Of a stretch of DNA of 64,000 nucleotides, positions 11,601 to 23,097 are shown in pieces. How positions within the stretch are numbered: position 1 is the stretch's first letter; every line of letters starts with the position of its first letter. The position numbers and the translations under genes are program-made. This DNA is from Lasioglossum baleicum (Eukaryota; Arthropoda; Insecta; Hymenoptera; Halictidae). The stretch lies in assembly GCF_051020765.1 (NCBI RefSeq), contig NC_134940.1, positions 13,343,712 to 13,407,711 of the forward strand. Direction: 5' to 3'. The notes beneath the pieces are model-generated. The model did no database searches, was not told the DNA's origin, and worked only from the letters and a program-made list of their open reading frames with translations.

Positions 11601-12323
11601 CATCCCCCGAGCAACTCCGCCGCGGATAAAAGCGAGCAAGGGGTGAACGAGACCGGTCGGAAAAACGAGCAACAGATCCGGCCGCACGCCGGTCGCCCCA
11701 GCGAGATCGTTCTTTCGTTCGTTTCGGTATTTTTCCCTCTCTCGTTGACTCCTCCCCCTGCCCCACCGTTTCGAACACCGCGAAATTCTATTTGGGCCAA
11801 CGGAGCGCATATACGGTCCTCGATTTCCCACGAGGGGTCAGCCGAATTCATAAAGCCAATCCATTCCACTGTGCGGCGCGCACCGTCGACCGGAACCGGA
11901 AAAAGACCGACGAAATTTTCGTATCTCTGTTAATTAAACGGTAGAATAGCGTCTTTGTGATGCACGCGGGAACTTCCGTATCACAGTTTTACTTTGTTTA
12001 CAGACGCTGCAACCTGATCTCTTTCTAACGTTATGGAACTTTGAGCTAATTATGCTAATCCAGTGACATAACTGTTTTGGTTTTGATGATTCTTTTGTGA
12101 GACTTTCGCTGGCTTATTCGTGACATTTTTCTGGTTAAAACGAGACCAAACGCGACAGTATTTAGATCGTATTTACTTATCCGAACTAGCCTGCGGAATA
12201 CTAGTTCTAGGAACAGAATATTTAGATCACTTATCAGATGTGTTTCTCGTTTTTTGGTCCGGTTGTTCAACAAAAATAATGAACGATAATTTTTGTAAAA
12301 AAATTCACAGATATACGCAAATA
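11601..12323. other. Unique non-coding DNA
   Basis: CpG-rich until about 11930, then AT-rich. No protein family, RNA gene or repeat is recognised. Confidence 0.4.
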
Positions 12324-12954
12324 CAGTGAGTGTGAAAAGTATTCGTACGCCCTTTAAAACAGAATAACTTTTTTATAAGTGTATTAGACGATCTGATTTT
12401 TTATAATCAATTAAAAGCATTGGTTTAAGAAATGATACGCAAAAAAGATTTTGCAAAAATTATAATTTACAAGGTTACATGCAAAAATGAAAAAGGCATT
12501 TTTCAAAACTTTTTTATTTGAACTCTTAAAGAAAATTAAAAATATATGTTTTGTAGATCTACGGTAGTTGCACACAGGCTGAAAATTTCATCGAAATCGA
12601 TTAACATACACACGAGTTACAAGCGGTTAAAAATTGTGAAAATCGTAGTTTTACACGAATTTTCCGATGAAATTTTCGACGAAGACGATTCCGATGAAAT
12701 TTTCTGTATGTGTACGACTAACCTAGATCTACAAAACATATATCTTAAATTTTCATTAATGGCCCAAATAAAAAAATTTTTAAACATGCCTTTTTGCATA
12801 TAACCTTGTAAATTATATTTTTTGGAAAATCTTTTTCGCATATCATTTCGTAAACCAATGCTTCTAATTGATTATGAAAAATCAGGTCGTCTGGTACAAT
12901 TATAAAAAAGTCATTCTATTTTAAAGGGTGTACGAATACTTTTTACACTCACTG
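12324..12954. mobile_element. Tc1/mariner-type fold-back MITE
   Basis: A 631-bp element beginning TA|CAGTGAGTGTGAAAAG and ending CTTTTTACACTCACTG|TA. The two halves are long imperfect inverted repeats: GTATTCGTACGCCCTTTAAA pairs with the block containing TTTAAAGGGTGTACGAATAC, and AAGGTTACATGCAAAAATG pairs with GCATATAACCTTG. The arms reach the central ATTTTCATCGAA / TTTTCCGATGAAATTTTC portion. There is no transposase. Frames inside (12546-12841) are by-products of the palindrome. Confidence 0.75.
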
Positions 12955-13811
12955 TATGTATCCAACAAAAATGGATAAATGAATACAGTAAAACGCTTTA
13001 AAGAATGTACCCACACATTACTTTCAACTGATTAAAACTGAATGAACCGGGTGAACTAGAAATTCGGCAACGAAAAATTCGTAATTTTTCAAAGTAGACT
13101 GCAGGATTGTAAATGCTGTACAGCAGCGTGCGCGAAAAATCGCGTGCGCTCCGTGGCAACAGCTCGTCGCGATGTAAATTTCGCATGGTACGGACCCCTT
13201 AAATTCAAGGTAAACCGAGGGAGGGTGACAGAGAGAGAGAGAGAGAGGGAGAGAGAGAGCGGTCCCGTATCGGAAATGCATAGATAACGCGTCGTCAGCC
13301 AGCCGTGTACCAAGAGTTTGCAAACGCGGCGACCTGTGAACCTGGCAGAGCTCCAGGACTCGCGTCAAGACAGAAAGAAACCACCGATTACAGCCATCCC
13401 CGCCTCCCCATACCCGAAGGGTGGATAATAATCATCGGACGGAGCGTTATCGAAATCGTCCCTTTTGTCGGGAACTTAGCATGATGATAACAACTCCTCA
13501 CAGTCAGAAATCTATCGAACAGGTCCGTGTCCCCTCGAGAATTCTCATTTCGATTCGAGCACAGATTCGTCGGTGATAAACCCGCGTCAAAGTTGCAACG
13601 CTGGGGAAACCCTGGTCGTGAGATCGACGTTAAATAATTCGAGAGCAATCTGCTGGAACCCTTTGCGATCGCTAGACCTTGGGTCTCTATGCAAGCTTCC
13701 ATCTTCATAGATGATTTTACCAAAACCCGTAAGTTGCCAACAAGCCAACCAACGTAAGTTTTGTTTCGACAGTGATTTACCATGCATCATGAGCGGCTGT
13801 GTTGACTCATA
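12955..13811. other. Unique DNA with a GA microsatellite
   Basis: A (GA)n tract lies at about 13230-13259. Open frames around it on the minus strand encode serine/leucine runs arising from that tract. Nothing else is recognised. Confidence 0.45.
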
Positions 13812-14076
13812 GAAAAAATTTATAAAAAAAAAACTTTTTAAAAACCACGCTTACAGTAAAACGCACTAAGAAGGAGACAATAATCTTTTTAGACGTAGAC
13901 TAAAAATAGATAGTGACTATAAATAAAAGCGTAGAGCGCTGAACTATATTGACGTAATCTTCGTGGGCGCTCCACGCTTTTATTTATACTCACTAATGTC
14001 TAAAAAGATCATTTTCTCCTTTTTAGTGCATTTTAATGTAAGCATGGTTTTTAAAAAGATTTTTTTATATATTTTC
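13812..14076. mobile_element. Small fold-back element
   Basis: CTTTTTAAAAACCACGCTTAC (near 13834) pairs with GTAAGCATGGTTTTTAAAAAG (near 14039). Inside that, CGCACTAAGAAGGAGA pairs with the TCTCCTTTTTAGTGC block, and TATAAATAAAAGCGTAGAGCG pairs with CGCTCCACGCTTTTATTTATA. The whole 265 bp is one imperfect palindrome around 13945. Exact ends are blurred by A/T runs, so I assign no superfamily. Confidence 0.6.
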
Positions 14077-14407
14077 TTATTCTCTACCTTTTAGTCTTTT
14101 TTAAATGGAACGCAAGATATAGTAATACTGGTATACGGAAATACGCGAGATAGAATGAAGGGATTACTCCGAGAGACGACGTCTCTTGATGGAGTCCGAA
14201 ATTGTCCGAAGTGGAACTGAATGAACGGAACATCACACTGACTGAGCTCCTTCGGTGCGAAATGGGTCAGTGGAGTGGAGATGAGTCGGAGTGGGAACAC
14301 GTAGTGGAGTAGGGAGCGTTGGCGCGCGGAGTGGGGATCGCTGAACGCGATGACGTACTACCGAGCGTCGCGCGACGAGGTGTGACGGTTAATATTAAAA
14401 AATATTG
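14077..14407. other. Unique non-coding DNA
   Basis: Contains repeated GTGGAGTGGAG / GGAGTGGGGA words at about 14270-14335. No gene is recognised. Confidence 0.4.
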
Positions 14408-14584
14408 TTCTCCTAAACGCACAGTTTTTTTTTAAATTTGTTTTTTATTTATTGGCATCCAGTTCTGAGCTATGTTTGAAGTTTCAAGTCTGTAGCTCAT
14501 CGGGAAGTGGTTTAAAATTCGATTACAAGATTCGACGCATAAAACAACGACATCTCGGCAAGCTAATATAAGCGTGGTAAAAAA
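14408..14584 (+). repeat. Dispersed repeat with fixed 3' end, copy 2
   Basis: Colinear with 5111-5304, sharing TCTCCTA-ACGCACA, ATCCAGTTCTGAGCTATGTT, TCATCGGGAAGTGGTTTAAAA and the terminal GCTAATATAAGCGTGGTAAAAA. A deletion relative to copy 1 precedes CTCGGCAAGC. It ends 44 bp before the mariner element that follows. Confidence 0.65.
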
Positions 14585-14628
14585 TAACAAGGTTCAATGT
14601 ATTCAGAATTGACACAGTATTCATAATA

Positions 14629-15147
14629 TTAGGCGTGGAAATAAGTTCCTTCCCCTTTTTTTCTACGATCATAACTTCTGAATGAATTCTAATTACTTCC
14701 CGATTTTGGTACCAAGAAAGAGCGTTCTTTTAGTTTTAAGAAGAGTCGTGATGAGGACTAAGAGTTTCCAGTCCTATGCAACAATTTCAAGCAATATATG
14801 GCGTGCAATAGAAGCATCATATGCGTCATTGCTTACTCTTTACATTCCAGTTTAGGACTTCACTGGGAGAGAACGCTGTACCTTACAGAATATGCAAAAT
14901 GTGGTAACAGAGATTTAAAGCCGGAAATTTTTATTTGGAAGACGACGATCGTTCAGGTGCACCGTAAAGTTTGATGACGGTCAGTTAGAGGAATAGTCAA
15001 CGGAAATCCGACCCAGACGCAAGAAGAATTGGCAGAAAGTTTGGGAGTCACACCAGACAAGATTTTATTACATTTCATTTATCACATATTATGCAATAAA
15101 ATCTTGAATTTGGAAAAAAAGAGGAAAGAACTTATTTGCACACCTAA
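14629..15147 (+). mobile_element. Deleted mariner-family transposon
   Basis: Ends TTAGGCGTGGAAATAAGTTC and GAACTTATTTGCACACCTAA form inverted repeats of roughly 30 bp flanked by TA (14627-14628, 15148-15149). The 519-bp interior retains part of the transposase DNA-binding region: one frame reads FKAGNFYLEDDDRSGAP then a stop, and another reads NPTQTQEELAESLGVTP, the helix-turn-helix portion typical of mariner transposases. Catalytic D,D(34)D regions are missing, since full mariners are about 1.3 kb. The deletion junction lies near 15060-15110 and carries its own inverted repeat (AAGATTTTATT / AATAAAATCTT). The copy is non-autonomous and decayed. Confidence 0.9.
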
Positions 15148-15149
15148 TA

Positions 15150-17014
15150 ATATAATGTTGAATGATAAAATTGATATAATCATTTCCTACGATCAATAAG
15201 TGTGGAATGGAAAAAGCTGAAATCGGTCAGTCGACCAGCGCAGTGGTAGTGTTAAAAACGACAAATTTTCTTTTGATCATTGCACAAATTACCTTTCGAT
15301 TCGCAGCGCGTATTGTCAACGACAAGGGCGGCTTCAAACAGGAGAGGAGCAAAAGGGAAAGAGAGAAAAAGCGTCCGCAGTAACGTGACTCGGCGCACCC
15401 CAAACCGTTGGAACAACAAAAACGTTGAAACAATAGCGGAACGTGGAAGCACGTAGAATTCTAGAGACAAACCTTGGGACCTGTCGCACGCATTAGGAAT
15501 AGCAAAATATTGTCGGAACAACGTTGGTCCACGACACATAGAGAAGGGTTTGGGGAGTGCTGACGCAACTGTTTTCACGCGACTCGTTAAGCGTGTCGAC
15601 CTCGATCCGATCGCGTAAGCCTTTCGCGATTATCTTAACCGGGAAGCCCTAATAAATCTAACCTCCCCCTCTCGCTCCCTTCTCGAGGAAAAGCTCGTGA
15701 TTCACGCCCCTGAACGACACGCGCCACCCGATGGGGGTGGGATCAAGTTCAGAATATGTTCGCGAAGTTTCACGAGTCGTAGACCAATTCGTTCGTCACA
15801 TCGGTCAACTCGAAGAACTAAAAAATAATTTACGAAATAAGTACTTACATAATAAACATATAAACACTGTTCTTAACTTTTGCACAATCTTCATTCAATA
15901 TACATATTTTCTACCTAATTTCGAGAAATGGAAGTACATCGAAATTTCTTTTTTGTAAATGTTTTAATAAGTTGAAACTATAATAATTCGCCAGCTGATT
16001 TTTCCTATGAATGCATAAAATCCGCAGTCTAGTCATTATGTGCATTTAAATAACGACATGCGTAAATTTTGAATCATGGTTGCCACAAGTGCGACGCTGG
16101 AGCCCGTCAAGAAATTTATTGTAAATACAAAAGTACGAAAGCTTTGGAATGTCAAAAAATCCGGTGGCTGGTGAATCGATTTGGCTCGTGGCTCAAATAA
16201 TACACCGATTATGCTTCGCTTCCAAGAGGCAGTTATATACGAAGATTGCGGACGTTTATGCGAATTCCCGTTTTTATAGAATCAACTAGTTCACTGCCGA
16301 ATCACGCCTCCGAAGAATTCGCCGGAATGAAAGCAATCTGGAGACCGAAATTGGAAGGGTCGAATCCTAATGATACAGAAAATTTTCCAACAGTCTCGTG
16401 AGATGAACCGAATCTAGGACCAAACGACTCGGACGTACGTTGTGAAAGTGACCCAGATTCGCAACGAGACACGGTGCCGAGAGGATCTCTGTACCACTGC
16501 CGGTCGAAGGATCGCTTTCGGGGAGTTTCGATTTCACAATTGTCGAAATTGTAAAGATGCTTCCATAGGATCCATATTCAAGCACACAAAAATCGAATAA
16601 AATCTGAATGAATTCAATCTTGTCATTTTTATAAGGCAACATACACCAGTTAAAGTGTAAAAGATCAACCCTTTACAAATTCTCTGTAAGTCGCACGAAT
16701 TTTCTCAATGAGAGAACGCATCCCCGTTACGACGTTGCTATTTTTACCTCCAACAACCATTAGAATGTAGAATATGTTTCAGTTTGCTAACATAAACACA
16801 AAAGAAGTTCTACACGTTGCAGATGGGGGGAAAATCGCAGCTCGATCAAATAACAATACGCAAATACGGAAGGGGTGAGAAGTATCTTCGGTGCACTGAA
16901 GGATCTTCGGTGCAACCATTTTCGAACAACGTGCGAGGGTTAACACTTTGAGTACCAAACTAGCGGGCTCAAAAATGTCATGAGGAATATATCGAACGAA
17001 ATACAAATTGAAAT
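15150..17014. other. Unique non-coding DNA with a solo GACTGC-family end
   Basis: A GACTGC-family right end (GCATAAAATCCGCAGTC) lies at about 16013-16030. Short frames (for example 15252-15578 minus, 16367-16642 minus) have no recognisable product. No RNA gene is seen. Confidence 0.45.
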
Positions 17015-17185
17015 GTTAACCCTTTGCGGTCCTATTTTAATTAACTTTTGCACCAATATACTTATTTGACTGATCTAGATTTATCAATGCCACGATTACA
17101 TGCAAGAGCAATCTAATCAGATCTAGATTGCAGAGCAAATTCTGGAACTGAAAGAGACGAAGCTCTTTTGGACCTCAACGGGTAA
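17015..17185. mobile_element. TTAA-type MITE, imperfect ends
   Basis: Left end TTAACCCTTTGCGGTCC and right end GGACCTCAACGGGTAA are imperfect inverted repeats with TTAA (left) and GTAA (right) at the edges. The 171-bp interior contains a second inverted pair (ATCTAGATTTATC / AATCAGATCTAGAT). A piggyBac-type non-autonomous origin is likely but unproven. Confidence 0.5.
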
Positions 17186-19530
17186 AGGTTTGTGATGCTG
17201 AGAGAACTCTTCCAACCGTTAGACCGTATCGTTTCTCGAAGCACTCATTGGCAAACAAGCTTTTGAACCCGAAGACGGTTCCTCGAAACAACTCCAACTC
17301 TGGGAAAGGTTGCTAAGGGAGAGACGGTGGTTCGGCCCCGAACATCCGGAATACCTTAGTCCCGATATCGCAGGATCGAAACTCTCGAAGGGTGCGTGTT
17401 CGTGGACAGGGGGGAACGCGAGTCGTCGACTCCCGTCGTGGTTCTCGGAGACTCTCCGATCCGCCTCCTTGACCCTCTCTGACCCAAATATTTCCCGTTC
17501 GCTGTGGCCACGGTATCGCAGGATCGCCGCGAACTCGTACAAACGACTCTGGCTTGGTTTTCCGGGCGTACGCTCTCGGCCTCCTCGAAGGGATTCACCT
17601 GTTCTCGGCTCGAAGCGAGTCCGCTGGAACTGAGGCCCCTCCACACCCCTTTCTCTCTCTCTCTCTCTCTCTTCCCCACCCCCAGTCCTCTGTCCTCTCT
17701 GCCCTCCGTGACACCCTCCGAGGCCCCCACCCCCGCGTCGACCGCGGAGGACACGCGTGGAACTCTCGCTGAGTACAGCAGCACTCACCCACCAATGGCG
17801 TAGAACACTCTCTCGAACGTATATATGTAACGACGAGACGCGACTTCTATCGTCGTCGGCCGAGTCGCACGGTGCACTCAGGTGGATCGCTCGATCTTTC
17901 GCGATCGACGAACTCTCTCGCGCGCGCGACACCGCCGACTGACTACTCCCCGGCGATTGATCCACAAGCGTTCCACTTTTCCGAGAGAACGTACCCTAAA
18001 CCCGACGGAGGAACCTCCGGGAACCTCTCCTTTTCTCGCGATCGTCGAATCGATTTCGATGCGAGAGAGACGTTCGATCACAAACATGGGTCTAACAAAC
18101 GTAACTGGCCGACGTAGAGGGTAAAGATATAGATAGAGAGAAGACGCAGATGGAGGGCGAGAGGAAACGAGAGTGAGAGAGAAAGAGAAAGAGTCCGGTG
18201 GCGCACCACGCGACCGCAACGATCATCCAGAGGCCGCGCGGATGAGTCCTCGTCCTCGGGCCGAGAGAGAGAGAGTGATAAAAATGGGACGAGCCCGCCT
18301 CTTACGGATCGTACCGATTAGCAGTCCCGCGCGGCGTTGGGCCCGGTCTCGGCTATCTGGCTGGTCGCAGGATGGTGGCAGTTCTGTCCATCGCGTTTCT
18401 GGATCGTATCGCCGCGAGGATCGATCGTGGTCGGGTGCACACGCGCTGACCGGTTGCGGGTACGCGTCCGGGATACGTTTTGTCGCGGCTGTGTTACAAC
18501 GATCGCCGGACTCGCCGAAGATCGTATTTTTTTCTCGCCGAAGCTAGAGGTGATTCCAGCGAACTAGGTGATCCGCACCTTGCTGCTCCTCCTTTCCAAG
18601 CACTCCGCCACCCCTGTTTCGGCTCTCCTCGCGTGCACACTCCTCTATGTCGACGAGGGTGTGTGTGTGTATGTCTCTCCGTTTCTGTGTATGTATGTGT
18701 GTCTGTGTGTGTGTGTGTCTCTCTGTTTCTGTGCGTTTCTATGTATGCCTTGTGTGTATGTATATATATGTATGTGTTTCTTGTGTGCATGTGCGAGTGT
18801 ACGCGTGTGTGTGTGTCTCTCTGTGTGTGTATTTGTGTGTGGTGTGGCGAGAGGGAGAGAAAGAGAGCCCGTACTCGCGTAGACGGATTCCGAAACCCAG
18901 CCGTGCGGCAGGCTGACCGAGTGGCGACTGAGACTCACCCTCCGTGGCGGCGCTGACTACCCCCGAACACCCAATCCCCCGTAACGTTCTCTCCCCACCA
19001 TAACCGACCACTCCCCCCTCTCGCCACCCAACCTCCCCCTATTTTGCGTGACTTCGTCTCTGAATTTCTTCGGATTTCTACACTCTTCTCTCTCCTCCCC
19101 CTCCTCCTCCTCCTCCTTCTGCCCCTACTTTCTCTCTCCCTTTCGAACAACGGCGGGAGGGGGAGGGGGGGGGGGCGGTTCGAGCGAAACTTTTTCGCTT
19201 GCCTCTCCCCTCTTTCTCTCTGTTTCTCCATCGGGGGTTTCCACGCCTGATTGATCCGAGATAGTTCGCGGAGCATGAACGGGGCCGACCTTACCGCAGA
19301 TGTTGCCCTGGTCATGGGCGCCATGGTGCGAAGATCCTCCAACGACACCAACTATCAGAGACGGGGGAGACCTTCTTGTCGGGGCTGCACCGTCTTCTTC
19401 CCTGTCTGCGGAAGATTTTACTATCGGAGTAGGGGTGGCTTATTCAAGCTTCATCCCCCTTGTCTCATTTCTTCACCAACTGCCGTAGTTGTGGAACAAC
19501 TTTGCCGGATAGTGTTCTTTATGAAATAGG
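17186..19530. promoter_or_regulatory. CpG-rich block with CT/GA/GT microsatellites; possible promoter or 5' exon region
   Basis: About 2.3 kb of CpG-rich sequence with a (CT)n tract at 17650-17672, GA-rich purine sequence at 18120-18280, a GT tract at 18658-18842 and a C/T-rich stretch at 19080-19240. Long frames exist on both strands (248 codons minus at 17219-17965; 158 plus at 18480-18956), but products are low-complexity or composition-driven. The ATG at 19275 opens MNGADLTADVALVMGAMVRR on plus, which looks less biased, yet no family, Kozak match or donor settles it. It may include the 5' end of a gene; direction is undetermined. Confidence 0.35.
18658..18842. repeat. Interrupted (GT)n microsatellite
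   Basis: Nearly 190 bp of TGTGTG interrupted by TCTCTCTG, TTTCTG and TATATATG words. The same irregular tract creates the apparent Cys/Val-rich (plus) and Thr/His-rich (minus) frames, so these are not genes. Confidence 0.85.
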
Positions 19531-19880
19531 AAATTCGGGTCTTGTACTCGCCCACGTTCAGTATAATGTTTAATCACTGGACTGCGGATTTTATGAATTC
19601 GCGGGGACAATGAATAGGTCAAGTACTTAACTGAGAGTTAGAAGAATTTAAGGATATTTCCTCCGACTTTTAAACAGGATTAACCATTAATTTGAGCAGT
19701 CTTTATTTTACACGATGATCCGCAATCTATTAGTTCTTGGCAAGAGGTTGACAACCAGGTTTTACTTCTCTGGCCGCTCGATCGAAGTTACGAAGTTTCC
19801 AACCGGTATACTTGCAACGCTAGGTTCAAAATGGAAGTTATTTAAACTGCACAATATCAATACATTTTTTACTGCTTTAC
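19531..19880. other. Unique DNA with one solo GACTGCGG end
   Basis: GGACTGCGGATTTTATGAA at about 19579-19597 matches the left end of the GACTGC MITE family, but no partner end is found nearby. Nothing else is recognised. Confidence 0.45.
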
Positions 19881-20070
19881 TTTTTTACTACGTTTTTATT
19901 AGCTCGCTTTTATGTCTGTCTGTTTGTCTGTTCGGTACAAATTTTGCAATTGATTTTAAACTAACTTCCCTGAACTGGAGACTTGAAATTTTAAACATAG
20001 CTCCGAACTGGATGACAGTGCAATATTTACAACAAAATTTTTTAAAATGCCTATGAGTTTAGGAGACACA
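19881..20070 (-). repeat. Dispersed repeat with fixed 3' end, copy 4 (inverted)
   Basis: Read on minus, it runs from TTGTGTCTCCTAAACTCAT through ATCCAGTTCGGAGCTATGTT and TTTCAAGTCTCCAG to GCGAGCTAATAAAAACGTAG followed by TAAAAAAG, colinear with copies at 5111 and 14408. Just before the 3' end it has GACAGACAGAC-type tetranucleotides absent from the other copies. A plus frame over it (19715-20056) is incidental. Confidence 0.6.
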
Positions 20071-20364
20071 AATTTACATTGTGCACACGTAATTAAGCCT
20101 ATACAGTACACGAATTTTTAGTAATTTAATTGATATTAGACGAATTGTACTCTGCTCAATGGATTGTCACTTTTCTTCTATATGATATTACAGAGATTAC
20201 AATAATCTCTTTTGATATTTTCCCTATCTTCAAATTCCAGAAAGCGACTCAATAATAATAATAATCCAAAAACTCTATTGAATAATAGATTTTAGTGCCG
20301 CCTTCAGAGCGTAAAGGGATAAATAACATTGCTGTGTATGGATTTCAGTGAGTTCATCCCTGAC

Positions 20365-20533
20365 TAGGGTTGCCAGAAATGTTTTATCCAAATATAGAAG
20401 AAGTAAAACAGGTACACAGCACGTTTTAAACTTTTTTATTCAAACAAAGATTTTTGAAAATTCCTATAGGTACGTAAAGATCAAGTTCAAATGTAGAAGA
20501 CTCATATCAAATATAGAAGATCTGGCAACCCTA
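20365..20533. mobile_element. Short MITE with TAGGGTTGCCAGA termini
   Basis: TAGGGTTGCCAGA at the left is the exact reverse complement of TCTGGCAACCCTA at the right, enclosing 169 bp with internal direct repeats of AAATATAGAAGA (near 20389 and 20509). Termini of the GGGTTGCCAGA kind are common in hAT-like MITEs, but I cannot find a matching 8-bp target duplication here, so the superfamily is left open. Confidence 0.6.
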
Positions 20534-21517
20534 ACCATGACTGCCACAAAATCCTAGAGTAGTTGAAAATATTCGAACCGTTTGGAAATACTGTTCGAAC
20601 CGTAGGTGAATAGCTCTCGTCGAAGCAGATTCGTTCGAGTAAACGGTACCACCTCGAGTAAAGGGAGAATTCTTTCCGGCCTAATCCGGAGTCGAAGAGG
20701 AATCTGCGAGTCGGAAGATACGGTCTGTCGGAACGCAGTGCGCTGGTCATGGAACCCCCGAGAACTCGAGGAACATTGTTTCAGCTTGAACTCGCCCCTT
20801 AGTTCGGCGATTTTCGCTCGGCAAGTTGAGATATGGGGATCCCCCTCGGAAGTGGGGTGGAGATGCAGGCGGTCCAAGAAACGGCGATAACCCAGTTGCT
20901 CTTTGATTTTTCCGCATGGTCGACGGTCGTGGTAGGAGAGAAAATCGTGTCGGTGGATCGGGGGAATCGGTGGTGTTCGACGTTTCCGGCGGTTTATTAG
21001 GTTAATGGAGACACAACGCGGCTACGTGAGTCGACACGCGCGGCGCGGCGTCCCGACGCAAATTCTGCGGTAGCGGAGACACGAGAGGGGTGTCGCGAAC
21101 TACCCCTCTCCAGGAGCGTCTCATTATCCGCGGAACGTGTTTACCGTTTTAATGAACGACGCTTTAATTACTCGGCTGAGTGCATAAAGACGCGGCCCGC
21201 GCCATTGTGCCACCCTTAAAGTCGTTCTCGAGCACCGGGAATCAAAAGCGGCAAGATTCGGACCGTAGCCCGCTTAAAACCCACGGATCCTATCGTTTCA
21301 TACGAAATACGGCTGTGTTAATCGGACGATAAAACTCGTTCAACTTATCAACCCCTTGGCGACCGATGACGTACCGGTGCGTCAAAATCAAACTATTTTC
21401 CAGTTAACGCTGCAGTGGTTCTGAATGAATTCGCTTGCAGATCATGTTTCGTTACTCATCTGCTATCTTAAAATGTTTGATTAAACGCAGCATACCTGGT
21501 CTATGAAATATGGAAAT
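20534..21517. other. Unique CpG-rich non-coding DNA
   Basis: Overlapping frames at 20502-20890 on both strands have no recognisable product. Around 21120-21200, GC-rich sequence encloses TTTAATTACTC-type homeodomain-like words. No repeat or RNA gene is seen. Confidence 0.4.
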
Positions 21518-22074
21518 TATTGTTTAGCAAATGTCCATGGAAGCACTGAATATTATGCTGTGTACTACGACTTTCGACTTTAGATTAATTTAGACAATTA
21601 GTTTGACTACCTTTAAATGAACTGCAAGATTGTGTCACATATTTGTGATGGTGGCAATTAATAGATTAACTCGTTTGATTACTTTGATCTGTTCATGCTC
21701 TAATTATTTAGCAAATGTCCATGTAATCACTGAATATTATTGTACTGTGTAGTACGACTTTTGACTTTAGATTAATTTGGACAATTAGTGTGGCTATCTT
21801 TAAATGAACTGCAAGATTGTGTCACGTATTCGTGATGGTGGCAGCGAATGGATTAACTCGTTTGATTACTTTGTTCTGTTCATGCTCTAATTATTTAGCA
21901 AATGTCCATGGAATCACTGAATATTATTGTACTGTGTAGTACGACTTTCGACTTTACATTAATTTGGACAATTAGTTTGGCTATCTTTAAATGAACTGCA
22001 AGATTGTGTCACGTATTCGTGATGGTCGCAGCGAATGGATTAACTCGTTTGATTACTTTGATCTGTTGATGCTC
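21518..22074. repeat. Tandem array, three units of about 186 bp
   Basis: The phrase TTTAGCAAATGTCCATG starts at 21523, 21707 and 21894, giving periods of 184 and 187 bp. Each unit continues through CACTGAATATTAT, GTACGACTTTNGACTTTA, AAATGAACTGCAAGATTGTG and TTAACTCGTTTGATTACTTT. Units 2 and 3 are most alike. Unit 1 differs at more positions, consistent with a stepwise duplication. There is no coding potential. A monomer from a satellite elsewhere or a local duplication are both possible. Confidence 0.9.
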
Positions 22075-23097
22075 GATTTTCAGTACAACCCGCGTTCAAC
22101 GGTTTTCAATTGCGAAAGTTCTGCCCCGTTCAGAGCTTTCAATATAGAATAACAACAGCGGGGAAATTCGAGCTATAATGCCCACGAAACTGTCGATCTT
22201 ATCATTTGATAGCCAGCGAGATAGCGCTCTTTAAACGCGGCTATGAAACGCGAGTAACATATTAATACCGTGGAGAATTCCACGGTACCGCGGGCGATCT
22301 ATTTGATCAGACCGAAAGCGAAGGCTGTTTGCTCGCGAATCGAAGCAATCGAATCACTTTAATCCTTCTATCTATAACCTCACGCTGTACACATAATTAA
22401 CCGTAACTCTCTCCATCAATTGGAAAATCGACTAACATTTAAACGTGCAATAAGCGTATCAAATACGTGTGTGACGTAACACTTTAAAAGTTGCGATTCG
22501 TTCAAAGGTGTTATTGAAACAGTAGAGCAACGACGAAGCTGAGGGCGAAAGGGGGTGGTAGCACTCGCGAGCGAACGCGTGACGTTACGTCCCCAGGCCA
22601 CGTGACGCCCAGTGGCGTCGGCTGTAGAAGAAAATCGAGGTTTCGTTCGAGCAACGACGATCGCGTTTCGATCTAAGAGAAAGGGGATGCGAATGCGAAC
22701 CAGTTAATAAGGGGTGATTCGGGGCGTCGCGACGCTCCTGAATAAAGGAGGGAAACGCGCGAGAAGAACATGGACAAGAGAGGGAGAAGAAGGCGACGGA
22801 TGTTGGCTCGATCGAAGTTGTTGAAGGGAGGGCGCCACCTCGCCGGCCACCCCATTTCCATCGGCACTCACAGCCGTGGACCGCGCACTTATCACCCCTA
22901 TCATTACCATCGCGGTTTCTCGTTCCGCTCAACCCTTGCATCAATACCCGAAATTTTCTCCCACATCGGATAACATTAGGGTCGTCCGATGCTAACTCCG
23001 TCGCGGTGTTTCTTGTCCAGTTGAACCCTGACGTCGATACTCAACTTTTTCGGCTGTATTCGATTACAATAGAATCGTTAGATTTGTATCATTACTA
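22075..23097. other. Unique DNA, no gene recognised
   Basis: CpG-rich with short frames on both strands between 22416 and 22973; products are arginine/serine-rich and unrecognised. Confidence 0.4.

Noticed and set aside
12546..12841. Opposed 74- and 85-codon frames
   Set aside because: They lie inside a palindromic MITE and mirror each other because of the inverted repeat.
17219..17965. 248-codon minus-strand open frame, the longest in the window
   Set aside because: CpG-rich sequence open on several frames at once, running across a CT microsatellite; the product is Arg/Ser/Gly-rich without any domain.
18480..19011. Cys/Val-rich and Thr/His-rich frames on opposite strands
   Set aside because: Direct products of the interrupted GT microsatellite.
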